Assembly: GCF_003350475.1 (NCBI RefSeq)
Contig: NZ_QQAV01000012.1
Span: 94,524-158,523, forward strand
Direction of reading: 5' to 3'
Source of the DNA: Pseudacidovorax intermedius
Lineage (GTDB): Bacteria; Pseudomonadota; Gammaproteobacteria; Burkholderiales; Burkholderiaceae_C
DNA: 64,000 nucleotides
Position 1 is the first letter of the stretch; each line of letters starts with the position of its first letter. Made by a program: the position numbers and the translations under genes. Positions 56,195-64,000 of the stretch are shown in pieces. The notes beneath the pieces were generated by a model, which worked only from the letters and a program-made list of their open reading frames with translations, ran no database searches and was not told the origin of the DNA.

Positions 56195-58291
56195 GTGTCC
56201 CTCTTGAGACGACTCTGGCTCAGCGTGCTGCTGGCCATGTTCGCGGTGCTGCTGGGCACCTGGGCCGTCAGCATCGCCACGTCGCGGCTGTACCTGCAGC
56301 AGCAGCTGCTCGCGCAGGGGGCGGACGCGGCCGTCTCACTGGCGATGTCCATCTCCCAGCAGGGCGAGGATCCGGCCATGGCCGAGACGCTGGTCAATGC
56401 CCTGTTCGACAGCGGCCACTTCCAGCAGGTGCGCTACACCGACGTCAAGGGCCAGGTGGTCGTCGACCGCAACCGCGGCGCCGTTCAGCCGGGGGCGGAC
56501 GTGCCGGCATGGTTCTCGCGCCTGCTGCCGCTGCAGGCCACGCCCGGCGAGGCGCTGGTGAGCAATGGCTGGCAGCAGGCGGGCCGGGTGACGGTGATCG
56601 CCAGCACCCAGTACGCCTATGTGGCGCTGTGGCGAGGCACCCTGCTGCTGGGCGCCCTGCTGGCGCTGACCGGCCTGCTGTGGGGCCTGGGCATCACGGC
56701 GCTGGTGCGCTGGCTGCGTCGTCCGCTCAAGCACATGGCCGACCAGGCCGACGCGGTCGGCAACGGCCAGTTCCACACCATCGAGGAGCCGCGCGTGATC
56801 GAACTGCGCAGCGTGGCGCGCGCCCTCAACCGCATGGTGGCGCGGGTGCATGCCATGTTCACCGAGCAGGCGGCGCAGATCCGCCGGCTGCATGCCGAAG
56901 CCACGCGCGATCCGGTGAGCCGCCTGCCCAACCGCGAGTTCTTCATGGGCGCGCTGCGCAATGCCCTGGACGACGAGGCCGAGGACCCGGCCGGCGGCCT
57001 GCTGCTGCTGCGCGTGGGCAACCTGATGGCGCTGAACCGGCAGATCGGCCGCGAGCGCGCGGACCGCTGGCTGGCCGCCGTGGCCAAGGTCCTCGCCGGC
57101 GTGCTGCCGGTCGAGGGCGACCGGGTGCTGGCCCGCCTGAACGGTGCCGACTTCGCCTACCTCTGGCCGGGCGGCAGCGCGGCCGAGCTGGCCGAACTCG
57201 CGGCCCGAGCCCATGCCGCCGTGCTGTCGCTGCAGGACGCGCGCGACGGCAGCCTGCCCACGGGCTTCGCGCCGCCCACTTCCGGCCTTGCGCCCCTGCC
57301 CACCGGATTCGGCGCCCTGCCCAGCGACTTCGGGGCGCTGGCGGTCGGCGAGCCGGCGTCGGGCGCGGCGGCCTCGGGCTGGGCCGATACCGGGGCACGC
57401 CTGCCGGCCGCCCAGGTCGATGTGGCCCACGGCCACTGGCACCGCGGCGAAAGCCCGGGCGACGTGATGGGACGGCTGGACGCCGCGCTGATGCAGGCCG
57501 AGGGCGCCGTGCGCGGCATCGCCGAGGCGGCGGAGCCCGGCAGCGAGCTGCCGGTGATCGGCGAAAGCGGATGGGACGCGCTGCTGCAGCAGGCCCTGCA
57601 GGAGCAGCGCTTCACCCTGGTCTTCTACCCCGTCTGCCAGACCGACGGCCGCCTGATCCACCATGAGGCCATGCTGCGCATGACGCCGCCCCCGGACGCG
57701 CCCGAAGGCAGCGCGCTGCTGTCGGCCGGCCAGTTCATGCCCGCCGCCCTGCGCCTGGGCTGGGTGCAGGAATGCGACCTGATCGCCACCCGCCTGGCCC
57801 TGGACAGCCTGCAGCGCCAGCCGGGGCCGCTGGCGGTCAACCTCTCGCCGCGCTCGCTGCTGGAGCCCAGCTTCCTGCCGCGCCTGGACACGCTGCTGCG
57901 CAGCCATCCGGCCGAATGCAACTGGCTGTCCTTCGAACTGAGCGAGCGCGGGCTCGAAGAGCATGTGGACGCCCTGGCCATGCTCGCGCAGGTGCTGGCG
58001 CGCCACGGCTGCCGCCTGGGTGTGGAGCACTTCGGCCGGCAGCTGGCGCTGCTGCCGCGGCTGCACGAGTTGCAGCTGCACTACCTGAAGATCGACGGCT
58101 CCTTCGTGGCCAGCGTGGAAAGCAGCGAAGGCTACCGCCGCCTGGTGCAGGCCATGGTGGAAGTGGCACGCGGCCTGGGCGTGGAGGCCTATGCGGAGCA
58201 GGTGTCTTCGGCCGGCCAATGGCGCGCGCTGGCCGGCCTCGGCATCGGCGGCGTGACCGGGCCGGCCGTGACGCGCTACCTCAACCGCTGA
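56195..58291 (+). CDS. lapD: LapD-like c-di-GMP receptor (degenerate GGDEF-EAL)
   Basis: A 698-residue inner-membrane signalling protein: helix (8-28), periplasmic LapD_MoxY-type domain (about 30-150), second helix (152-175), HAMP, degenerate GGDEF domain (RLNGADFAYL in place of GGDEF) and C-terminal degenerate EAL domain (HHEAMLRM, FELSERG, GVEHFGRQ instead of DDFG, LKIDGSFV, AYAEQV). The missing residues imply c-di-GMP binding without turnover, as in LapD. A Pro/Gly/Phe-rich insert (SLPTGFAPPTSGLAPLPTGF) separates the two cytoplasmic domains. It starts with GTG at 56195 after CAAGGAGAAA. Confidence 0.9.
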   Translation: MSLLRRLWLSVLLAMFAVLLGTWAVSIATSRLYLQQQLLAQGADAAVSLAMSISQQGEDPAMAETLVNALFDSGHFQQVRYTDVKGQVVVDRNRGAVQPGADVPAWFSRLLPLQATPGEALVSNGWQQAGRVTVIASTQYAYVALWRGTLLLGALLALTGLLWGLGITALVRWLRRPLKHMADQADAVGNGQFHTIEEPRVIELRSVARALNRMVARVHAMFTEQAAQIRRLHAEATRDPVSRLPNREFFMGALRNALDDEAEDPAGGLLLLRVGNLMALNRQIGRERADRWLAAVAKVLAGVLPVEGDRVLARLNGADFAYLWPGGSAAELAELAARAHAAVLSLQDARDGSLPTGFAPPTSGLAPLPTGFGALPSDFGALAVGEPASGAAASGWADTGARLPAAQVDVAHGHWHRGESPGDVMGRLDAALMQAEGAVRGIAEAAEPGSELPVIGESGWDALLQQALQEQRFTLVFYPVCQTDGRLIHHEAMLRMTPPPDAPEGSALLSAGQFMPAALRLGWVQECDLIATRLALDSLQRQPGPLAVNLSPRSLLEPSFLPRLDTLLRSHPAECNWLSFELSERGLEEHVDALAMLAQVLARHGCRLGVEHFGRQLALLPRLHELQLHYLKIDGSFVASVESSEGYRRLVQAMVEVARGLGVEAYAEQVSSAGQWRALAGLGIGGVTGPAVTRYLNR

Positions 58292-58407
58292 ATCCGACCC
58301 GCTGAAACGTCGGGCTGGGCGGCGGCGACGCGGCCGGGCCGGGCCGGGCCGCGCAAGCGTTGTGCGCACGACCGTCCAAGGCATCCGAGCGCACCCGCGC
58401 GTCTCGC

Positions 58408-58440
58408 AAAAAAAAGCAGCCCCCGCGAGGGGGCTGCTTT
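58408..58440. terminator. Strong intrinsic terminator for the adhesin gene
   Basis: Stem AAAGCAGCCCCC/GGGGGCTGCTTT (12 bp) with loop GCGA, flanked by eight A residues on the left (a T-run on the minus strand) just after the minus-strand adhesin gene ends at 58460. It may also work weakly for lapD on the plus strand. Confidence 0.9.
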
Positions 58441-58459
58441 GCTTGGGGGCCTTCGCCGA

Positions 58460-61400
58460 TCAGTCGGTGATCAGCTTGCCCTGGTTCAGCAGGTTCTGGA
58501 TGATGGCCGCGTCGGTGAGCGAGTTGTTGGCCGTCAGGTCCACATTGCTCAGCACGATCTGCTGGGTCACCGCACCGCCGGCCGCGCCCTCGTGCTTCAC
58601 GTCGATCACCGTGTCGCTGCCCGACTTGGTGAAGTGCAGGAAGCTGCCCAGGTTGCCGACGCCAGTGGTGTGGTTCTCGCCCTGGAGCAGGTCGCGCAGG
58701 TCGAGCACGTCGCCACCGTTGGCCTTGGAGGCCGTGCCGAAGTCCGTGACGATGTCGCGCGCCGGCGTGGCCGACGTGCCTTGGTCGCCCAGCTTCCACA
58801 CGAAGGTGTCGGCACCGGCGCCGCCGGTCAGCACGTCGTTGCCCGAGCCGCCGCGGATCGTGTCCGCACCGTCGCCGCCGCGGATCGAGTCGTCGCCAGC
58901 GCCGCCGTTGATGACGTCGTTGCCGGTGCTGCCCACGATGCGGTCGCCATGGTCGGTGCCCGTGTAGTCCTGGCCCGTGGTGGACGTCAGCTGGATCTCG
59001 GACGGCGCCTCGATCCTGATCGTCACCGTCGAAGTGGCGGTGTCGCCGTCCTTGTCGGTCACGGTGTAGCTGAAGTTCTGCGTCACCGACTGCCCGGGCG
59101 CCAGCGTGTCGCGGGTGGCACGGTTGACCTCGAAGTCGTAGGTGCCGTCGGCATTGGCCTTCATCGTGCCGTACTGGCTCGTCAGGTCGCCCCAGGTCAC
59201 GCTGGCCAGCCCGTCGGCACCCGCCTGCGCATCCACCTGGCCGGTGATGTGCGGCAGCGCATCGGTCGAGCTGATGCTGCCCCACAGGCTGTAGGTGTTG
59301 CTGGCCTGCTCGTCGGTGTAGATCGTGTTGACCAAGTTGCCGCTGGCGTCCTTGAAGCCCTCCACCCGGAAGGTGTAGCTCTGGATGCCGACCTGCACGA
59401 TCACGTCCTGCGCCGGCAGGCTGATGATGTCGCGCGAGGCCACCGGGTCGTTGCCGTTGGGCGTCTCGGTGTGGTCGAACAGCACGTTGAAGCTCACCGC
59501 CGTCACCACGCCGTTGATCACCACGTTGGCGGACATGGTCATCGTCACCTTGTCCAGCGTGGACGAGCCGCTGTTGATCGGCCAGTTGTCGTGCGTGAAG
59601 TCGGCCAGCTTGAAGGGCGTGCCAGCCTTGATGGCGGTGCCCGTGGCGCTGGTGTAGCCGATGTTGTCCACCAGCGTGTAGCCCGACTGGCCGCTGCCGC
59701 TGGCCGGAGAGCCCCAGCTGATCTTGTCGACCAGGCTGTCGTTGTCGGTGTTGGACTGGCTGGTCTGGCGGGTGCCGTTGTCGAACACCGGGTTGATCCA
59801 GCCGCCCTGCAGCGAGTTGATGCTGATGCTGTCCGCACGCACGAAGCCGGTGGCCGTGCTGTTGGCGGCGACAGGGCTGTCGTCCTCCACGCGCACCGTC
59901 AGGCTGCCGGTGGTGGCGGTGGTGCCGTCGCTGACGCGCACGCCGACGTTGAACTGGCTCACGTCCTCCTGGCCCTTGACGGGCTGGTCGAGCGGCTTGC
60001 TCAGCGTGACGGTGTAGGCGCCGTCGTTGCCGATGGCGACGCGGATGGCCTCGGTGCCCGTGGCGCTGCCGATGTGACCGATCAGCTCCTGCGTGCCGGC
60101 GCCGGTCCAGACGATGGACTGGCCACCCGAGGTGAGGGCCGTCGTGGGCGCCACCAGCGTCACGGCCAGCGTATCGCCGTCGATGTCGCCGATCACCACG
60201 TTGCCCGTCGCGGTGCGTGCGTTGGTGGTGTCGGTGTTGCCCGTGGTGTCGGGGATGCCGCCCGGCAGGCCCTCTTCCGAGACGGCCGCCACGGCACCCG
60301 CCTGGATGGTGGGCGCGTTGTTGGTGCCGCCGATGGAGATCACCAGTTGCGCCGTCTCGGTCTTGCCGGCTTCGCCGGTGACGGTGTAGGTGAAGGTGTC
60401 CGTCACCGTCTTGTTGCTCGGCAGGCCGCTGGCGTTGTCGGCCACGTAGGTGTAGCTGCCGTCGGCATTGAGCGTGAGCTTGCCGTACTGGCCGGTCAGC
60501 GTCTGGCCGGGCGCGGCGGTGGCGGTGGCAGCCACGCTGGTCGCGTCGCCGCCGGTGTGCACGCCGGTGACCACCAGGCCGGTGCCCACGTCCTTGCCGC
60601 CGGAATCGGCGCCGCTCTGGATCACGCCATTGGCCGCGGAGACGGTCAGGGTCGCACCGCTCTTGACCCTGCCGACGTCGTCGTAGGCAACGATGGGCGC
60701 ATTGGTCTCGGTGTCGCTGCCGGTGCCGGTGGTGGTGGCCGTCGGCACCGTGTCATACACGGTGGCCACGGCCGTGACGGAGAGGTCGCCGGTGTACGAG
60801 GCCGGCACCGACAGGGTCAGGCCGGTGATGGTCACCGCATGGGTCACCGGATCGACGTTCACCGTGTAGCCGCCATTGCTCGTGAGCGGCAGCGTCCAGG
60901 TGCCATCGGCATTGGCCGTGCCGGCCGACAGCGTCGCCCCCGCAGGCACGCGCAGCACCACGCCGCTGACGAACTCGGAGTTGTCCACGTCGCTCGGCGT
61001 GACGGTGACCGTCACCGGCACCGTCTCGCCCACCACATAGCTGACCTTGTTGATCACGTAGTCGTCATTGGTGCCCGGGGCCGCGAATTCGATGCGGCTG
61101 ATCAGCGCGCCGGTGTCGCTCTTGACCGTGATCGACGGATCGATCAGGTCGGTCACCCCCGTCACCACGCCGCCACCGATCACCTTGCCCGTCGCGTCGT
61201 ACAGCGTGTAGCTGGCATGCTCGGTCGGGTTCAGGTACGAGAAGGTCAGCGTCGCGCTGGAGGCTGCCTTGTCGAAGGCGATGGACAGCTTCTCGGACTT
61301 GCCGGACTGGTAGCCCAGCTCGGTGTCGGCACCGTTGCTGGCCGCACCCGCCACGCCGAAGCCCACCACGCCGCCACCGTTGATGAAGCTGATGGTGCCC

Positions 61401-64000
61401 GGGGTGCCGTCCAGCTTGGTCGCCGTCACCTTGAAGCCCTGGTCGGTGGAGCCCGCGTTCTGGCTGGTCACCGTCACCTGGGTGGCCACGGGCGTGCCGA
61501 CATCCACCACCACCTTGGGCGTGTCCGCCACCGGCGCGATGGTCACGTTCACCGTCGTGGTGGCCGTGCCGCCCGCCCCGTCGCTCACCGTCACGGTGAA
61601 GCTGTCGTTGCCGGCGTAGTCCTTGGTGGGCGTGTACGTGTAGCTGCCGTCGGCATTGACGACCACGGTGCCATGCGCCGGGTTGCTGCCCTTGGCATAG
61701 CTGAGGTTGTCGCCATCCACATCGGTGGCCACCACCTTGCCGGTGACGGGCGTGTCCTCCTGGGTTGCCGTGCTGTAGTTGGTCGGCAGCACCGGGTTGT
61801 CGTTGACCGGGTCGATGCCGATGGTCACCGTCGAGGTGGCCGTGCCGCCCTTTCCGTCGCTGACCGTCACGGTGAAGCTGTCGCTGCCGTTGTAGTCCTT
61901 GCCGGGGGTGTAGGTGTAGCTGCCGTCGGCGTTGACCGTCACGCTGCCGTGCGCCGGATCGCTGCCCTTGGTGTAGCTCAGCGTGTCGCCGTCCACGTCG
62001 CTGCCCACCACCTTGCCGCTGACCGGCTTGTCTTCCTGGGTCGTCAGCTCGTAGTTGGGCACCGTGGGCGCGTCGTTGGACGGCGTGATGCCGATGGTCA
62101 CGGTCGAGATGGCGGTGCCACCGTTGCCGTCGCTCACCGTCACGGTGAAGCTGTCGCTGCCGTTGTAGTCCTTGCCCGGGGTGTAGGTGTAGCTGCCGTC
62201 GGCGTTGACGACCACCGTGCCGTTCTTCGGATCGCTGCCCTTGGTGTAGCTCAGCGTGTCGCCGTCCACGTCGCTGCCCACGACCTTGCCGCTGATGGGC
62301 GTGTCTTCCGGCGTGGTCAGGCTGTAGTTCGGCGCCGTGGGCGCATCGTTGACCGGCGTGACGGTGATGAACACCGTCGAGGTCGCCGTGCCGCCGTTGC
62401 CGTCGCTCACCGTCACGGTGAAGCTGTCCTTGCCGTTGTAGTCCTGGCTGGGCGTGTAGGTGTAGCTGCCGTCGGTGTTGACGGTGACCGTGCCATGCGC
62501 CGGGTCACTGCTCTTGGCGAAGGTCAGCGTGTCGCCGTCCACATCGGTGGCGGCCACCTTGCCGCTGATCGGCGTGTCTTCGGGCGTGACCAGGCTGTAG
62601 TTCTTGGTCGTCGGATCGAAGCTCTGGCCCGGCACGTTGGGCACGTCGGTGGGCACCGGCGGATCGTTCACCGGCGTGATGTTCATCGTCACCTTGGCGG
62701 TGTCGGTGCCGCCCCGGCCGTCGTCCACCGTGTACTGGAAGTCGACCTTGCCGTTGAAGTCCTTGTTGGGCGTGAAGGTCAGCGTGCCGTCGGTGTTCAG
62801 ACTCAGCAGACCGTCGGCCAGCGCCACCGGCTTGCCGACGGTGATCGGCTGGCCGTTGATGGCGGTGATGGTCAGCGCGTCGCCATCCGGATCCACGTCG
62901 TTGGAGCGCGGATCGAAGGTCAGCGGCGCGTCCTCGAAGCCCGTGACCACGTTGTCCAGCGCGTTCGGCGGGTCGTTCACGCTGTCCACCACGATGTTGA
63001 CGGTGGCGATGTCGCGTGCCGTGCCGTCGCTCACCGTGTAGGTGAAGCTGGCCGGGCCGTTGTAGCCCGCATCGGGGTTGAAGGTGATGGTGCCGTTGGC
63101 ATTGAGCGTGGCGGTGCCATGCTCGACCGCGATGGCCTGGCCCACGGTGGCGGCCTTGCCGTCGATCTGCGTCACGGTCAGCGCTTCGCCGTCCACGTCC
63201 GTGTCATTGGTCAGCACGCTGATGGTGACGGCCGTGTCTTCCGGCGTGGTGGCCGAATCGTCCACCGCCACGGGCGCGTCGTTGGCGCCCGTCACCGTGA
63301 GCGTCAGCGTCGTGGTCGAGGTGGCGCCCGAAGGATCCGTGACCGTGTAGCTGAAGACGTCCTTGGCGCTCTCGCCATCGTCCAGGCCTTGCGCGGCTGC
63401 ATTGGGCGCATAGGTGTAGCTGCCATCGGCATTGAGGGTCAGCGTGCCCCACTGGCCCTGGATCGGGCTGCCGGCATCGACCGACGCGCCATTGAAGCCG
63501 ACCTTGACCACCGACAGCGTGTCGCCGTCCTCGTCGCGGTCGTTGGCCAGCACGCCGCCCACCGTGCCCACCTTGAGCACCAGATCCTCGCTGGTGATGT
63601 TGGTGTCGGGCACCGCCACGGGTGCGTCGTTGACGCCGCCCACGGTGATCGACACCGTGGCGGTCGACGTGCCGCCGTTGCCGTCGCTGATGGTGTAGGT
63701 GAAGCTGTCGGCGCCGTTGTAGTCCAGGCTGGGGGTGTAGACCGGGTTACCGTCCGCGCCCAGGGTCACGGTGCCGTGCGAGGGCTGCGTGAAGCCGATG
63801 ATGCTCAGCGGGTCGCCGTCCACGTCGGTGTCGTTGCGCAGCACCGGGATGGAGATCGGCGTGTCCTCGGCGGTGTTCACCGCGTCGTCCACCGCCTTCG
63901 GCGCGTCGTTGACGGGCGTGACCTCGACGTTGACCGTCGCCGTCACCGGCGTGCGGCCGTCCGTCGCCGTGTACGTGAAGCTCAGGCTGCCGTTGTAGTC
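58460..64000 (-). CDS. Giant cadherin-like/VCBS-repeat RTX adhesin (LapA-like), 5' end beyond the window
   Basis: The visible 1846 residues are the C-terminal part of a very large type I-secreted surface adhesin. From the right edge inward there are many Ig-like repeats of about 91-100 residues (pattern NDAPVA..D...T.EDT...I.VL.ND.D.DGD.L....., ADGSYTYTP..DYNG.DSFTVTVSDGNGGT), then a distinct domain with YLNPTEHASYTLYDATGK, an ATLSAGTANADGTW repeat, VCBS-type repeats (LTLNADGSYTYVADN), an RTX block (GNDVINGGAGDDSIRGGDGADTIRGGSGNDVLTGGAGADTF) and a C-terminal secretion signal (SLTDAAIIQNLLNQGKLITD). The frame is open across the right edge. It is the probable LapG substrate, but the N-terminal retention and cleavage region is outside the window. 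Confidence 0.93.
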   Translation of the reverse strand, partial: DYNGSLSFTYTATDGRTPVTATVNVEVTPVNDAPKAVDDAVNTAEDTPISIPVLRNDTDVDGDPLSIIGFTQPSHGTVTLGADGNPVYTPSLDYNGADSFTYTISDGNGGTSTATVSITVGGVNDAPVAVPDTNITSEDLVLKVGTVGGVLANDRDEDGDTLSVVKVGFNGASVDAGSPIQGQWGTLTLNADGSYTYAPNAAAQGLDDGESAKDVFSYTVTDPSGATSTTTLTLTVTGANDAPVAVDDSATTPEDTAVTISVLTNDTDVDGEALTVTQIDGKAATVGQAIAVEHGTATLNANGTITFNPDAGYNGPASFTYTVSDGTARDIATVNIVVDSVNDPPNALDNVVTGFEDAPLTFDPRSNDVDPDGDALTITAINGQPITVGKPVALADGLLSLNTDGTLTFTPNKDFNGKVDFQYTVDDGRGGTDTAKVTMNITPVNDPPVPTDVPNVPGQSFDPTTKNYSLVTPEDTPISGKVAATDVDGDTLTFAKSSDPAHGTVTVNTDGSYTYTPSQDYNGKDSFTVTVSDGNGGTATSTVFITVTPVNDAPTAPNYSLTTPEDTPISGKVVGSDVDGDTLSYTKGSDPKNGTVVVNADGSYTYTPGKDYNGSDSFTVTVSDGNGGTAISTVTIGITPSNDAPTVPNYELTTQEDKPVSGKVVGSDVDGDTLSYTKGSDPAHGSVTVNADGSYTYTPGKDYNGSDSFTVTVSDGKGGTATSTVTIGIDPVNDNPVLPTNYSTATQEDTPVTGKVVATDVDGDNLSYAKGSNPAHGTVVVNADGSYTYTPTKDYAGNDSFTVTVSDGAGGTATTTVNVTIAPVADTPKVVVDVGTPVATQVTVTSQNAGSTDQGFKVTATKLDGTPGTISFINGGGVVGFGVAGAASNGADTELGYQSGKSEKLSIAFDKAASSATLTFSYLNPTEHASYTLYDATGKVIGGGVVTGVTDLIDPSITVKSDTGALISRIEFAAPGTNDDYVINKVSYVVGETVPVTVTVTPSDVDNSEFVSGVVLRVPAGATLSAGTANADGTWTLPLTSNGGYTVNVDPVTHAVTITGLTLSVPASYTGDLSVTAVATVYDTVPTATTTGTGSDTETNAPIVAYDDVGRVKSGATLTVSAANGVIQSGADSGGKDVGTGLVVTGVHTGGDATSVAATATAAPGQTLTGQYGKLTLNADGSYTYVADNASGLPSNKTVTDTFTYTVTGEAGKTETAQLVISIGGTNNAPTIQAGAVAAVSEEGLPGGIPDTTGNTDTTNARTATGNVVIGDIDGDTLAVTLVAPTTALTSGGQSIVWTGAGTQELIGHIGSATGTEAIRVAIGNDGAYTVTLSKPLDQPVKGQEDVSQFNVGVRVSDGTTATTGSLTVRVEDDSPVAANSTATGFVRADSISINSLQGGWINPVFDNGTRQTSQSNTDNDSLVDKISWGSPASGSGQSGYTLVDNIGYTSATGTAIKAGTPFKLADFTHDNWPINSGSSTLDKVTMTMSANVVINGVVTAVSFNVLFDHTETPNGNDPVASRDIISLPAQDVIVQVGIQSYTFRVEGFKDASGNLVNTIYTDEQASNTYSLWGSISSTDALPHITGQVDAQAGADGLASVTWGDLTSQYGTMKANADGTYDFEVNRATRDTLAPGQSVTQNFSYTVTDKDGDTATSTVTIRIEAPSEIQLTSTTGQDYTGTDHGDRIVGSTGNDVINGGAGDDSIRGGDGADTIRGGSGNDVLTGGAGADTFVWKLGDQGTSATPARDIVTDFGTASKANGGDVLDLRDLLQGENHTTGVGNLGSFLHFTKSGSDTVIDVKHEGAAGGAVTQQIVLSNVDLTANNSLTDAAIIQNLLNQGKLITD
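58800..58935 (-). repeat. RTX nonapeptide calcium-binding repeats in the adhesin
   Basis: Five successive GGxGxDxxx-type nonapeptides encoded close to the 3' end (NDVINGGAG, DDSIRGGDG, ADTIRGGSG, NDVLTGGAG, ADTF). These normally bind calcium and fold the C terminus after type I secretion. Confidence 0.88.
61518..62602 (-). repeat. Four near-identical tandem Ig-like repeats of 273-276 bp
   Basis: The NYSL/NYEL/NYST motif codons recur at 62602, 62329, 62056 and 61780, a 273, 273 and 276 bp period (91-92 residues). Each copy carries EDxPxxGKVxxxDVDGDxLxxxKxSxPxxGTVxVNxDGSYTYTPxxDYxGxDSFTVTVSDGxGGTATSTV. Such high similarity suggests recent duplication and makes copy number prone to change and to assembly error. 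Confidence 0.85.

Noticed and set aside
56336..58384. A 682-codon minus-strand frame opposite the LapD-like gene
   Set aside because: Gln/His/Arg-rich shadow; the plus strand carries clear HAMP, GGDEF and EAL-type motifs.
61518..63950. Regular spacing of conserved blocks that could suggest a CRISPR array
   Set aside because: The period is about 273 bp and lies inside a continuous coding frame of Ig-like repeats, not 28-37 bp repeats with unique spacers.

Overview
The window is high-GC DNA whose genes look like a betaproteobacterium, most likely Burkholderiales/Comamonadaceae. The evidence is codon usage rich in GCC, CTG and GGC, a gluconate TRAP transporter joined to the Entner-Doudoroff genes, an extended-signal YadA-type autotransporter, and a Lap-type adhesin system. 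This placement is inferred from gene content; no rRNA gene is present. I saw no tRNA, rRNA, CRISPR array or insertion sequence.

Layout. (1) 1-7305: a gluconate catabolism operon on the minus strand, gntK-dctQ-dctM-dctP-edd-eda (eda cut by the left edge), with a divergent LacI-type regulator; an identical 12-bp palindrome occurs twice between them. (2) 7306-9193: an AT-rich two-gene island, a ParA-like ATPase followed by a RelA/SpoT-domain protein, visibly foreign to its surroundings and the best candidate here for an undescribed system. (3) 9194-16488: OmpA-like protein, ChaC, SodC, a DSD1-like PLP enzyme, DgoK and DgoA for 2-keto-3-deoxygalactonate, a MobA-like transferase, a bestrophin-like channel and PdxH. 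(4) 16525-24165: DUF4019 protein, trimeric autotransporter adhesin, Tat lipoprotein aspartic protease with PDZ domain, a DUF2975 + XRE pair, an OmpA-like lipoprotein and a Pro/Ala-rich secreted protein. (5) 24370-30267: two TonB-dependent receptors, each preceded by a related small His-containing protein, then msrA. (6) 30337-34888: TetR regulator with a clear operator, Pcm-like methyltransferase, rhodanese, TolC and alanine racemase. (7) 35007-42044: WaaA with a long tail, phosphomannomutase, an Ada/AlkA fusion-ogt-eamA operon and a small toxin-antitoxin pair. (8) 42085-44899: a likely Fur-controlled operon of outer-membrane protein, FMN-binding protein, ApbE and a membrane protein. (9) 45019-52981: haloacetate dehalogenase, small lipoprotein, then a hydantoin/pyrimidine-like catabolic operon (ABC importer, epimerase, SDR, dihydropyrimidinase, Asp/Glu racemase family). 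(10) 53284-64000: Lap biofilm module: TolC with an extra C-terminal domain, LapG protease, LapD receptor and a giant RTX/cadherin-like repeat adhesin that runs off the right edge.

How the genes work together: region 1 imports gluconate, phosphorylates it and cleaves it to pyruvate and glyceraldehyde 3-phosphate; DgoK/DgoA feed a parallel galactonate branch into the same products. In region 10 the LapD-type receptor, by analogy with Pseudomonas LapD, would sense c-di-GMP and restrain LapG, keeping the type I-secreted adhesin on the surface; the ABC and membrane-fusion partners of the exporter are not in the window. Two copies of a 143-165 bp palindromic repeat sit at gene 3' ends (20184-20326, 41201-41365).
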